Shown: positions 38,031 to 49,172, counted from the stretch's first letter. The stretch is DNA of 64,000 nt from Sporisorium sorghi (GCA_023212695.1 JALCCG010000009.1:62001-126000); one strand, 5' to 3'. Program-made: numbers and translations. Notes: generated from the sequence alone by a model not told the origin.

Positions 38031-41000
38031 CTTGGCGTATAAGTGTGCGGTGGTAAGCTTTGAAGTGTGTGTGTGCGAAAGCAAAAGAGATCGGAACTTG
38101 CAAACAAAGACGAGAGCAAGTTGTACGTTGAGAGATGCGTTGTGTTTTGCGATTAACAATCGACTATCGAATGGTGATGGTGGTGGCGAGGGGGATGAAC
38201 CTGCTCGACGATAAAGAGCTGAGTTTACCAAACGGCGGCGGCAGCGACGGCAGCATCCGGTTTGGGCTGTGTGTGTGTGTGCGATAAAAGCACCGCGGCA
38301 GACTGAGCGAGTGACTGAGTGAGTGCTGCAACTTCGCTATGCGGAGGTCGAGACCGGCAGTGAGTGCAGGTCTTGGGCCACTTTTTGAGACGAAAGATAC
38401 GCTAGAAACTCCACTTTCCTCGCTGTGTTGTGCCAAATTCTCCTTCAAGCGCTGCCTGAAATGCGGCACGGCACGGCCCAAATGCACAATGACCCGAAAA
38501 AGAGCTTTGAAAATGAGTCTGCTGCTGATCCTCAATTGAAATTCGAAATACAATTCAAGTCGAATCGAAATCGGAATTCGAATACAAACTTTTGGGCAGT
38601 TTGGAAGCTGCAGCTTCGATTTTTCGATTGCAAAGCAGAGCGGCGGCTTCGCCTGCACGGTCAGACGGTCGCTTCTCCCGCTCGCCTTGCCTCTACGGCT
38701 ACAACAACAGCTTTGTGACTCGCATCGGTCCCATCCGACGGTAAACAACAGCTCCTTTCCAAGCGAGCAGGCGATACGCAGCCGTCATTCATTGCAAGCG
38801 CTAACTTACGTTTGGTGAATCGATATCGTGTGCAGCAGCATGTGTGAGTGCGTCCAGACCGGCCGATAGAGTGGGTTGCACAGCCCTAAATTGTCGCCCT
38901 GCCAAGCAACATGACAGAAGGCGGCAACATGCTTCCGGAAAGCGCAACTTGTGGCTTGGCTCTAGAAGCTTCGAGCGCAGAAGCGTTGCTCAAGTGGGGG
39001 GGGAAGAATCTCATCATCTTACCGCTGCTTGGTTTGCTTGGCTGCTTGGCTTCTGCAGCGTTGAGCGAAGCATGGCAGCATCCTGTGCCGGCTTTCAAGT
39101 GCTTGGCAGCTTAGCAGAACGAAGGGTTTCGTAGTTTAGCAGTTATCGGCCGATAGAGGGCTGCGCACAATGTTAGATTATGTTTGCGCACCTGTCGCTC
39201 CTCGTTCCAGAACTTTGTTCGGCCATGCCCGAGACGCATAGATAGAGTTCGGTCCATGCATTCGGAAACTCGAGCGTATGGCCGCGAAGTCCAGCCTGGG
39301 CCGGGCCGACTCGACCCAGGCTGTGTCACTGCGTGCATCAAGCCATAGCAGACCTTGTACGATTGGTTCAGTCAATGACAATGGCGTGCCACTCGTCCAG
39401 ATTTCGAGGCAGGAGCGCATCGGAGCTGGAAACGCGCAAGCTGTGGATGGGAAAAAACAGGGAGAAAAACCCAAGATCCGCCTCTCGCATAGCATCAGAG
39501 CTGGACAAAGTTTATTTTCTTCCTGTCCAGCGATCGGAACGCATTCAGGAACCAGCTCCGACGAGCGACATCCAAGTTTTCTTAACATCTCGACTCCGGC
39601 CCATCTCTCGCTCGCTCGCTCGCTGTTGATCTCTTCCGTTCGCCACCGCTCTATCATCTTTCAGACTGCCAAGAGAAGCTTTTTCCGATCGTACCTTTTT
39701 CAGGGCCATCTTGCGCTTATCGCTTGTTCCTGAATCAAGGCCACGAGGAGGTGCCATGCAATGCTTTTTGCATGTGCATCATGGTCGAGCCCTTGCGTGG
39801 ACTGGCGCCTCTGGTCCGAGTTCCGGCCGGAGGAGCCCCCTCTCTTTTTTTCCCGTTCCGACGGAAACAACATGCTCTCGCCCGCATCCTTTGCCAGCGA
39901 CGCTCGTCGTCAGCTTTGAGCGACCATTGTTCTGCAAACGACCCCTCCAATTGTTCGAGGGTATAGTGAACATTGTGATACCACTTGTTCAGGCACACCA
40001 GACCAACCGGCTAAAGGGAGCTGCTATTTTCGACGAGGTGAGCAGCGCAGTGAGAAGCTTCCGTTCCTGAGCGGAAGCTGAAATTCAGCTCCAGTTCAGC
40101 TTTGGTCGCCATTTCCGATGGGAGCACGCTTCTTGCTGCACCTAGTGAAAAGACACCTCTGTCGTTACTCAAACGCGCATAGACTTAGTTACGGCATAGA
40201 GACTGTGATTGCGGACTGAGAGGAAGACTCGGGCTCTTGAAGGCTCCCGGTCCGCCGTAGGAGACCGGACGAGCGCAGCGGAGCAAGGGAGAGGAGCAGA
40301 AAACAGGGGGGGGGGAAATACGGGTGGGAAACTAAAAAGAGAGACGCTAAGCGAGCGATAAGGTTGCGCGAGCAGCGACAGATGTGGTGAGGTGAGAAGA
40401 AGCCAGCTGGCTTCGAGTGAAAATATTTGAGCTCCTAAACAGACGCCGTCACGTGTCGATTTCTCGCACGAGACCTACAGATATCATCCTGTGCTTGCTC
40501 AAGCGCGCTTCTTGGCAAGTTGAGGTCTCGAACGTCCAGGACGGAAGAGACGCGTGTACTGTACGCGCACGGATTCCAGTGAGCAATCTCGGAACGAGAC
40601 ACCGGACGAGGACCACCGCAAGCAACTTATCTCGCTGGCTTCAGTGGTGGCAGCAGACTTCTCGGATCCGACTGGTCAAGGATCAACAGTGTGATTGCGA
40701 CTCGGTGTCGCCTTCCGCGGCCTTATCGGTGTTCGCCGACAGTCTCGACGCCACTTGCAGCCTGTCCCCCTACCAGCGTCCAGGAACGTGAGATGCTTGG
40801 CAGCGCCTTCCGGTTTGAGATGATGCCTGCCAGCGCACGCTTGTGCCCCGGCTTCCGAGCTGATCGTAAAGCACACCTTGTACTTGAGAATAGATGAGGT
40901 GATGATCGAAAGGTCTCAAAAGGTTATGGCCTGATTCTGGCAAGCAGATTGGGGCTAAATGTGAAGATGTGAGATTGTGTCTCAGGTCGTAGAGAGATGG

Positions 41001-42922
41001 GGGAGAAGGTGGTAGCCTCGATTGCGCCCTAGATGGTGGTAGGAGCAGCGGTCGCCTTGCCTCGCTTGCGCTCCTGGGCCCCAAAGTCGACGTGGAACGC
41101 TTGATGTTTGAAATTCAAGGCAGGAGCGCGGCATCACAGCTCTAATCGTCGAATTTGCAAATCTAGATGCTCTAATCTCATCTCATCCAGAAAGAGGAAT
41201 CCACGGATCAGAACGTCGCTCGCTCGCTCGCTTCCAGCAAAAGCGACTTCGGAATGGCGCTATGGGCCCCGGTGCCGAGTCGACCGTGGCGCTGAAGGAT
41301 TAGCGATGCGAGAATCCTCCCTCTTTTTTTTTTTCATATCGACTCTGCGTCGGATGGATGGATTCCAACCCCACTCGGATAAGGCGACACGGCTGCGTTT
41401 CTGCGACACGGTCAACGGGCCGTCGCCTTGCCATGGGTTCGCTTTGCCATTCAGACGCCGATGGCCACTCCTCTCTGTGACTGCTTGCTTGCTTCTGTCT
41501 TTCTTTTTCGGGCTTGGATCCGATGAAGCTTGTCCACAGACGATGCGGCTACAGTGTGGCATACAGTAGGCTCTCACCATGTCCACTGACTCGGATCCTA
41601 GCGGAAGGCAGCATCATCGCTCGGCGTCTGATGGATTGTCGCCTTGCATTGATGGAAACTCGCTTGTCACTTTTATCAATCAATCAAGGAAAAAAAGAGC
41701 TGTGGCTGGCCTGACCCCAGGGTGCGATTACGAATTCTCTCACACAGACAACTCCGACCGCCTTGGCAGCTGAATCCCGGATCGTCGCCTGCCGTCTGCA
41801 AACATGCTGTCGACCAGCTGATAACCCTTTTGAGCTCTCCTTGCTCTGTCATTCTAGCTTATGAAGTAAACAGATGCTGCTTTGCCAAATGAAGGAGCGA
41901 CGCCGATGTTTCGCACGCGGTGCTGACATCTGTCTTCGCCCCTCGTAAAAGTAGATCGAAACATCCGCTTGCTCCAGTGTCAACCTTAGCTATGCTCGAT
42001 CAAATCTTGCTTGTGAGACATCGCAGGCATCGGAAGCAAGCTTTCACGACGATGAAAAGCGCAAGGTCGACTTTCTGTCCTATGAAAGAAGGCGTCCCAC
42101 ACCGGCTCCCACATGGTGAATGAATGAACGGATCGCAACAGCAGCGGCAGCAGCGGCAGCAGCAGCACGCAGACCCGGAAACTCACCTCAAGCCGGAACC
42201 GAAATCAGATCCTCGCTGGGCAGCTTTCAGTAAAGTTAGTCTGGACGGCGCGTCTCTGCCGCCATCTCACGTTGCAGAGAGAAAAAAAAAAAAAATCAAA
42301 AAATCCATCAACCCACGTCTCTTGGAATGAGAGCTTCTGGTTTGGCGTGGGGGATCCGGACAAATTCGTCGGCCTGTAATCTCTGCTTTATCTCAGCCTC
42401 AGCGCAATGCCTCGACCCAGATTTTCACTTCGGGCGCGCTGCAGCTTCGCCTTACCACGGTTCGGATGCGAAGACGAGGCTTTTGTTGTGTATGCACTAT
42501 CAGTCTTGGGCTTTGGTCTGGTCCTGAGCCAAATGCCTCAATAAGCAAGCAGATCGCCCTATTCGAGAGCAGATTCATATATAGAGCCTCCGCTGGAATC
42601 CGCGTACACCACTGTATTTCCCCTCCCCTTCTCCCGACCAACGTCCCTGTCCTCATCCGTCCGGCATCTGGCCTACGCCCGCTTCCTCTACCGCCTTGAT
42701 CTGCATCCAAGACGACAACAACTAGAGCAACGATACTAGCTCGCCATCATCATCACCATCGACAGCAGTCACGCCGCTACATTAGCAATATCCTCTTCAC
42801 CCTGGCCTCTTCTCGCCGTATGCAACTTCTATAGTAGATCCTACCCTCTCCGACCGAGTGCTTCGTCTCAACGCTTCGATCTCGCCTTCCAACATTCTTG
42901 ATCAGCAGTCCTCTATATCAAC
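38031..42922. other. 4.9-kb region without a supported gene, upstream of the Zn2Cys6 factor
   Basis: This is the largest gene-free stretch of the window. Frames of up to ~190 codons occur on both strands but overlap each other, have low-complexity or random composition, and show no domain or paired splice sites. Visible structure: AT-rich GAATTCGAA-like repeats (~38530-38590), an inverted repeat (39292-39323), CGCT repeats (~39607 and ~41219), a G10 run (~40306), poly(A)/(T) runs (~41323, ~42284) and a CAG/CGG-rich stretch (~42136-42170). The last kilobase presumably holds the long promoter and leader of the transcription-factor gene at 42923. No tRNA, transposase or reverse-transcriptase signature was found. 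Confidence 0.6.
39292..39323. repeat. Inverted repeat, 9-bp arms
   Basis: CAGCCTGGG (39292-39300) and CCCAGGCTG (39315-39323) are perfect reverse complements around a 14-nt loop. It may be chance or a palindromic protein site. Confidence 0.6.
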
Positions 42923-44878
42923 ATGATCTCGCCATACGACTCGACACATCCCTCTCGCCCAGTGCTGGCTCGCAAGCGCACGTCCGACAAGGTGCAAACA
43001 GAGCAGCCTGCCACGGAGCCCTCATCACCTTCCGGAAGCCAGGATGGCAAGGGCAAGACAAGAGCACGCATTAACATGGCCTGCATCCACTGCCGTCACA
43101 GGTACGTCTTGAAGGATACGCAGATCTTGTCCTCATCGTGCATGTTCCTAACCCTTCTCTGTTCTCGTCTCTTCCACTACTACAGGAAAATCAAATGCGA
43201 CGGCACACAACCTGCGTGTGCCACCTGCGTACGCCTGCGCAGGGAATGCGAGTACGAGCCCGTCAGCGAGTACGAGAACCTCATGTCGCGCGAGCGCAAG
43301 CGACGCAACAAGGAAAAGAAGGCGGCACGCATGGCTTCGCTCGGCATCTTTGCCGGCCAGTCGCCGCTGTCCATGTTGCACCCAGCCACGACGCTCGGCT
43401 TGCCATCGACACCGCTCGCGCACTATGCGGATCTCTCGCAGCAGAACATGGCTCCGCTGTTCCTGTCGACGCCGGATCCACGGTCGGAGACTCGAACAGT
43501 CGAGTCGCAGTTTGGTCCGCGCCGACGTCGCGGCATTTCGGATACGTAGGCAGCCACCATGCAGCACAGGCTTGGTCCGCTGACGTCGCCGTTGCCGGAC
43601 GCAGCTTACCAGCAGGCGAGTGTCTCTCAACCACCAACACCTGCGCAAGCGTACCGCTACTACCAGTCGCTCGCCGTATCGCCGGTGCAGCACAACATGC
43701 ACTCCAGCGGACAGCCAGATTTCTTCAGGGGGCCGCTGTCGGCACCACTGATGCCGCCCTCGAGCTCGGGACCTTTCTTCAGCTCGGGACCGTCGACGCC
43801 GGCGCTTGCGCATGCTCAGCAGATGATGGCGACGCCGCATGTTGTCGACCTCATCGGGCTCAGCTCGTCGTCTTCCATGTCCGCAGTCCCCTCGGGGTGC
43901 GCTAGCGCCACCAAGGCCGACTTTGACCTGGGCATGGTCGACATGACGGGTGTTCCCATGGTGGTGCCCACCTCGGCACACGTCCGCCCCGTCGACCTTC
44001 CGGCGCCGCACGGACACTTTGACTTTGCCAGCATCCCGTTCCCCACGCAAGACACGTTTGCGTTGGAGCTTCCTGTGGCTTCGCTGCGCCGACGCAGCTC
44101 GATCCACCTGCCTGTGGGCACTGCCGATGCATTCAGACGGCCGTCGGTGGCTGAGGTGGCTGAGGTGGCGACGGCGGCGCTCATGCAGAAGGTGGTGGTG
44201 AAGCGCGCGGAAAAGGTGGACACGGACGACATCAAGCAGCTCGCGGACGACCTCTTGACGCCGGACGCTTCCGGGATCGTCGCATGGAACGCACACGTCC
44301 AGTCGCAGCTGCCGGCCTCCATGGCATCCTGGAGCGGCTTCCACGCCGCGGGCGGCAACATGCCGCCTTCGCAGCCGCCGAGCACGTCCGAGTACGCGCC
44401 CGTGACGATGCCCACGAGCCGCTCCAACTCGGACGGCCTGCTGTCGCTCGATGCGCTCTCCCCACCTGCGCTGCTGACGTCCGGCTTGGTCAAGACAGAG
44501 CCGGGCACCGACGAGGGCATCAGCGCCACGTCGTCGTGCAGCGTCAGCTCGAGCGCCGCCGACACGGCCTCGCTCATTGCCGAGGTGCCCGTGCTGGATC
44601 GCTCGTACTTTGCTGGTAGCAGCCATCCCTCGCGCGAAATGTCGCCGTTTGCACTCTCGCCTTCGTCCGGCAACAGCAGCAGCGGCATGCAGAGCTCGCT
44701 ATTGTCGCAGGGCGCTTGGTCGACGTCGATGCCTCTGCTGTCGCCCGTGTCGGAGCTGAACAACACGTTTCACGGATTCAATGTGTTTAGTGCCGATGCC
44801 GCCAACGCGCCGCACCAGTTCAAGACGGAGGACGAGTCGACGGGCTTGTCTGGCTTTGCGTTCAACTCGACCTTCTGA
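42923..44878 (+). CDS. Zn2Cys6 fungal transcription factor, interrupted by in-frame TAG
   Basis: Exon 1 is 42923-43101. The intron 43102-43185 (84 nt) has donor GTACGT and acceptor ACTACAG, and it splits the zinc cluster. The spliced sequence gives ACIHCRHRKIKCDGTQPA followed by CATCVRLRRECEYEP, with Cys54, 57, 64, 71, 74 and 81 in the canonical C-x2-C-x6-C-x6-C-x2-C-x6-C spacing. A basic linker RERKRRNKEKKAARM follows. At 43547-43549 a TAG ends the frame after RRRRGISDT (180 residues). The identical frame resumes and stays open to 44878, with Ser/Pro/Gln/Met-rich sequence typical of an activation domain and acidic patches. Without the TAG the protein would be ~623 residues. I found no GT-AG intron with a good donor that removes the stop and keeps the frame. 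An independent 439-residue protein could start at the ATG at 43559 (CCACCATG), but it would lack the DNA-binding domain. Target genes are unknown. Confidence 0.85.
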
Positions 44879-45887
44879 GTCGTTCCTCTTGCATTTTGTA
44901 TACCACCTTTTCTATAGATCTCTGTGTCCCTCGCACGTCAGGAGCGGGCTTCACTTCCACTTTATGTATTTGTACAACCTCAGTCACGGGATCAGAACAA
45001 GCCAGCATCATCATCCATTGCTTCCAACCATTGCCATGATATGAGTGACGGAGTGTGGGCCTGTGATGGCGAAGGTGAGCAGAAGCCTCTTCTCCTATGA
45101 CGCTCTCGCACGGGATGCATTTCGCGGCTGACGCGCCGGGCATGCATGCAAGCCAGGCCAAGCGACATGTGAGCTGCTGCATGTGCTGCGTGCGTGCGTG
45201 TGTGTGTGTGTTTCAGGTCCCTTGGTGTTGTTCTCTGAAAGCACATTTTCTTTTGGGCCGGAACCCCTCTTCCAAGCCACTTGTGACCTGCGTTTCGGGA
45301 CGTCCGCTTGCTGGAGATGCCGTTCGGGTCAGCGCCTTTCATTGTGTTTGATCACACGCTTCAATGTGGCGTGGGACGATCGATGAGAAGGGCATCGGAA
45401 TGCTGCGAAAGTGATGATGTGCGAGGTGGGAGAAGGCAGAAGGGAGGGCCGAAGTGTGATACGAGCAGTGGGGAGAGGATGACAAAACAATGCCTTGACC
45501 TTGGAAGTGGCGGCAGCCCGCGTGTGTGAGAGTGTGTGGGTCGAAGCTGCTGCTGAGCCTTCAAAGCTGTCGCTCCTGCTGCCGGCTGCTGCATGGAGCC
45601 CTGCCTCATGCAGGAGCAGCTCAGTCGCAGTGTGGAGAGGCTTTGCAAGTCGAGTCCTTGCTTGTCATCCTCCTCCTCACATCCTTAAAGGTCGGATGGA
45701 GATCTCGCCACTCCTTGCCTTCGTATCAACCACCGCAGTGAGATCGGAGCGACGATCATCGAGCTAAAACACTTCGGTCTCGATCAGCAGCTCGTTCGTC
45801 GTTTGCAAACCCTCTCGGCGCTGCTTCGACGACCAAAAGGCCTCATCCGACTCATACACACGCTCTGCCACCGGCACGACGCACACA
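44879..45887. other. Intergenic 1.0 kb, no supported gene
   Basis: Terminator of the Zn2Cys6 gene and promoter of the 45888 gene. A GT-rich run lies near 45190-45210. Short frames only. Confidence 0.5.
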
Positions 45888-48155
45888 ATGGCAGACGCAG
45901 ACAAGGAGAACCGCTCGACAGCTGCTGATGGCGGCCTCGCTTCCAAGCGGCCATTCGCCTCTGCTGCCAACACCAGCTCTCCTGCAACTGGCTCACCGAG
46001 GACACCTTTGGCTCCTGCATCGCTCGCATTCCCAGCGGACGATCCCGACGAGGACCGCGATGTCCTCGCCAGCGACGGCAAGACACTCCGCAAGAAGCGA
46101 TCTGCACTCTTCTACCCCTCTGCCGGTCTGGCTGCCAAATCAAACCAACAGCCGTTCTCGCGCAGCGCCGCCAAGAGGGACTCGATCATGGCCCTGGGCA
46201 GCATCGGGTACCTTCAGCACCTGTACACCAAGCAAGGCATTGCCAATCGCAACCGGCCCCTCAGCAAAGGCGGGATGACACTGGCCATCGGACCGGCTGG
46301 AGAGGCTATGCTGTCGAGCAATGCAGGCCAATCGAACGACGAGGCGTCTTCGACGTCAGCCACGACCAGGTCATCGATGTCGAACCACGCTGGCGAGGAG
46401 GACGAAGAGCTCGAGCAGCTTGCTCTGCCTCCCAGCCCCAAGGCAGGCCACTACGCGCGTCCGAAGTACCTCGACGTTGCCAGACCGTTGGAAGCGGACC
46501 CACAAGCGCTCCGGACACAGCTGATCGCGGACCTGCAACGTCTCTCCAGCGCGTGGGACCTCTCTGAATGGATCGCGCACAACGCAGCGGTGAGAACGAT
46601 CCAGCAGCTGCTATCTGCAACGCCGAATGGTTCTGGAGAGACCTCCGCGTCTGGCTCGGCGGATCCTCTGGCACTCATCAATGTCACAACCAAATCGATC
46701 CGGTCGGTGCGCAGCTACGTCCTTGCTGTGCCGAGGCGGTCCAAAGTTCCAACGACGTTTGAGCCGAGTCGAAGAGATCGCTTCAAACGCCAGTCGAGCT
46801 TCAGTGGGGTGCCTCGCTCGGGTGAGATTGGTACGCCGGTTCCGACGAGGACGAGTGAGATCCTGCATCGTGATTTGGCGGTGGGGAGTGGATCTGGGCG
46901 GGAGTCGGGCTTCTTCTTGCCCGCGACTGCGCCCCCATCCGGCAGGCGACTCTCAGGCACTCACGTTGAGGGAGAAGAGGAGGAGGATCATCTCGGAACC
47001 CTCCGAAAAGCCGCTCTCCAGATGCTATCCGCGCTCAAAGAGATGGAGGAGAAGAGTCGCATCGCAAGCCTTGGCACCAACAGCAGTGAAGCCGATCAGA
47101 GCGTCGCCAGCGTCTCAGAACCAGCAGAACCTGCAGCAACACCTGATCCAGACGACTCGATGATCGCCTTCGCCGACCCGACCTCAGGCGCGGGCTACCT
47201 CTACCGGACCGACCTGGTGCTCTCTGACTTCAACGCAGAGCGAAACATCCTGCAAGGCTGGCTGGAGACAGTCGACAAGATCATCGCATCGACCAGCGCG
47301 CCTTCGATCCACATCGACCTCGCCGACCGATGCTCCTTGCAGGGGACAAAGCAGAAATGGCAGATACCGGGCGCGAGCACAGCCGAGCGTGTGTCCAGCT
47401 TCATGCTCGACCACTGCACATCCGGTGCCGGCGCAGAATCCACATCGCGACTGGACCGCCTGCACGACGCTCGCGACAACATGGACGCACTCCTCCCACT
47501 TCTCTCGGACGGCTACCTGCTCTGCCGAGCATTCAACGAAGCGGTACGCAGATCCGACAAGCCGTGGGGCTACATCTCGCCGCACGAGATGCACGATCTC
47601 GAAGCAGAAGAAGCGGCGTTGCAGCAAAAGGAACTCTTACGCGCCAAGCAGGCGAAGGAGGACGAAGCGGTCAAGTTCCAAACGCGTGCGAACCGCAAGA
47701 GCGTCAGCAAAGGCGCTCCCAGCCAAGCAGACGCAGACGACAGCGGGATCGCGATCAAGAGCGCCGACCCGGAGCTTGTGTCAAATCGACCAGGCTGGAC
47801 GTTCCGCAAGAGCGAGAACCTTCGAACATGGGCAGCAGCACTCAAACTGCGCCACCACATCCAAACGACAGCTACACGCGCGGTCCCCGCCAAACTCCCC
47901 ACCGCCGGCCCGACATACGGCAGCCTCGGCATGGGCAAGCTCGCCCTACATGCGCCTCGAGCCGCGTCAGAGTCGCACGCCGCTGCCTCTGCCTCTACTG
48001 ACGCCACCCGACGAAGCTCTACATCGTTGAGCGCCAAGATCGACTTTGACCCGGCCAAAGTGGCACGCAGGGAGGTTGGGTGGCAGGCGATGCTGACCGA
48101 GCTGCTGCTCGCGTGGATCGATGCTGTGGCGCAAGAGCGCGAGGGTCAAAAGTAG
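45888..48155 (+). CDS. Unknown conserved-looking fungal protein (755 aa)
   Basis: Single-exon gene starting MADADKENRSTAADGG in an ACACAATG context. I do not recognise the family. The N-terminal 70 residues are disordered. A compact block follows at ~90-125: AAKRDSIMALGSIGYLQHLYTKQGIA, which looks conserved and helical. Residues ~195-285 (LRTQLIADLQRLSSAWDLSEWI) are helical, and a Ser/Thr-rich part follows. Near residue ~540 the sequence LLSDGYLLCRAFNEAVRRSDKPWGYI resembles the helix of calponin-homology-like folds that carries DG-x-x-LC-x-x-x-N, but one helix is not enough for a call. The C-terminus ends GWQAMLTELLLAWIDAVAQE. A KEN tripeptide sits at residues 6-8. Confidence 0.8.
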   Translation: MADADKENRSTAADGGLASKRPFASAANTSSPATGSPRTPLAPASLAFPADDPDEDRDVLASDGKTLRKKRSALFYPSAGLAAKSNQQPFSRSAAKRDSIMALGSIGYLQHLYTKQGIANRNRPLSKGGMTLAIGPAGEAMLSSNAGQSNDEASSTSATTRSSMSNHAGEEDEELEQLALPPSPKAGHYARPKYLDVARPLEADPQALRTQLIADLQRLSSAWDLSEWIAHNAAVRTIQQLLSATPNGSGETSASGSADPLALINVTTKSIRSVRSYVLAVPRRSKVPTTFEPSRRDRFKRQSSFSGVPRSGEIGTPVPTRTSEILHRDLAVGSGSGRESGFFLPATAPPSGRRLSGTHVEGEEEEDHLGTLRKAALQMLSALKEMEEKSRIASLGTNSSEADQSVASVSEPAEPAATPDPDDSMIAFADPTSGAGYLYRTDLVLSDFNAERNILQGWLETVDKIIASTSAPSIHIDLADRCSLQGTKQKWQIPGASTAERVSSFMLDHCTSGAGAESTSRLDRLHDARDNMDALLPLLSDGYLLCRAFNEAVRRSDKPWGYISPHEMHDLEAEEAALQQKELLRAKQAKEDEAVKFQTRANRKSVSKGAPSQADADDSGIAIKSADPELVSNRPGWTFRKSENLRTWAAALKLRHHIQTTATRAVPAKLPTAGPTYGSLGMGKLALHAPRAASESHAAASASTDATRRSSTSLSAKIDFDPAKVARREVGWQAMLTELLLAWIDAVAQEREGQK

Positions 48156-48530
48156 AAGGGCGCACCATCGAGGTGAGAAGTCTGGAGGTGTCGAGTCTGC
48201 GTTTGATTCGATCTTCCCAGTCGTCGCACTGTTACATTGCTTTTACATTGTCATATCGAGCGAGGCTGTGCGCATACGCCCAGAAGCGGGACCTTGTGTG
48301 TGAGGGTTGGCTGTGAAGGATAGTGTTGCCAGCGTATTCGGAGACCGGTCGCGGGGGATCGATCGAAACCGGGGATGGTGGGCGTCGCTAGTGTACGTGC
48401 TCGAACAAACGCGCTTGTGAGGTCGAGTCGCGCCCTGAGTCGTGAGCCGACCAGTGGGCCGGTTCAAGTGTGTGTTTGCCAGAAGAGAGTCCGCCAAAGT
48501 ATACAGCTGCATCCATGTGCTTCGTGCTGA
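48156..48530. other. Intergenic 375 bp between convergent genes
   Basis: 3' regions of the 45888 gene and the SHR3 gene. Nothing recognisable. Confidence 0.5.
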
Positions 48531-49172
48531 TCACTTGTCCTTCTTCCCCTCGCCCAGTTCCCTGGCCTGCAACCTCCGCCTCTTCTCCGCCTCCGCCGCC
48601 TCCTGCTTTTCCAACCACCATTCGCTGACCTGCAACACCACCACACCGACCAGCAGCACGACACAGATGCTGTTACTGGCGCTTACGATCCTGATTGCGG
48701 CTACTCTCTCGTCCTGGGTCATTGCGCCCTGGGGGGGCTTGAAGCTGCTCTCACCCTTATCGAATGCCTCTTGCTGGGACTGGCGCTGGGTTGCGATCGC
48801 CGAATTCCAGACCAGGCTTTCGTTCGTCGGGTCTGCGATCAGCCTGAGATTGGGCACTGCTACACCCAAATACATGCACACGGCGCCGACGAACAGCGCG
48901 AGCGAGCCGCCGTCGAAGTACTTGGCCATCTCGTTCCACCGGTGCAGCTTCGCCACCAACCCCACAATGCCCAGCCCGATCATACCGTGCAAAAGCGCTG
49001 AAACCGCCAAGGGGGAGTGGTAGAGCGACAGGTAAAATCGTTCAGCGGCTTCGACCGATGTGTCCGTGAGCGAGGACGAGTAGAGTAGCGGAAAATCGTA
49101 GATCCCCGCGATGAAGATCACCCCGAATAGGAACGAGACGGAGGATATCACGAAGCCGCTCCGAAAACCCAT
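48531..49172 (-). CDS. SHR3: Shr3-family ER membrane chaperone for amino-acid permeases (213 aa)
   Basis: I chose the ATG at 49172 (MGFRSGFVISSVSFLFGVIFIAG split as first membrane segment); the frame is open 91 codons further but that part is Arg/Ser-rich leader. Four hydrophobic segments are seen: residues ~5-25, ~55-77 (SPLAVSALLHGMIGLGIVGLV), ~85-105 (GGSLALFVGAVCMYLGVAVPN) and ~165-185 (SICVVLLVGVVVLQV). The C-terminus is cytosolic, charged and ends KKDK, a dilysine ER-retrieval signal. Shr3 proteins help fold amino-acid permeases and package them into COPII vesicles. The length is close to yeast Shr3 (210). The gene shares its upstream side with the 3' end of the forkhead gene. Confidence 0.9.
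   Translation of the reverse strand: MGFRSGFVISSVSFLFGVIFIAGIYDFPLLYSSSLTDTSVEAAERFYLSLYHSPLAVSALLHGMIGLGIVGLVAKLHRWNEMAKYFDGGSLALFVGAVCMYLGVAVPNLRLIADPTNESLVWNSAIATQRQSQQEAFDKGESSFKPPQGAMTQDERVAAIRIVSASNSICVVLLVGVVVLQVSEWWLEKQEAAEAEKRRRLQARELGEGKKDK

Noticed and set aside
39178..39733. Two overlapping ~150-codon frames, one on each strand, in the gene-free region
   Set aside because: They overlap each other, have no domain, no low-complexity coding signature and no homologue I recognise.
43546..43612. 67-nt intron (GTAGGC ... CTGAC ... ACCAG) that would remove the TAG in the Zn2Cys6 gene
   Set aside because: Its length is not a multiple of three, so it would shift the frame out of the 440-codon downstream region.
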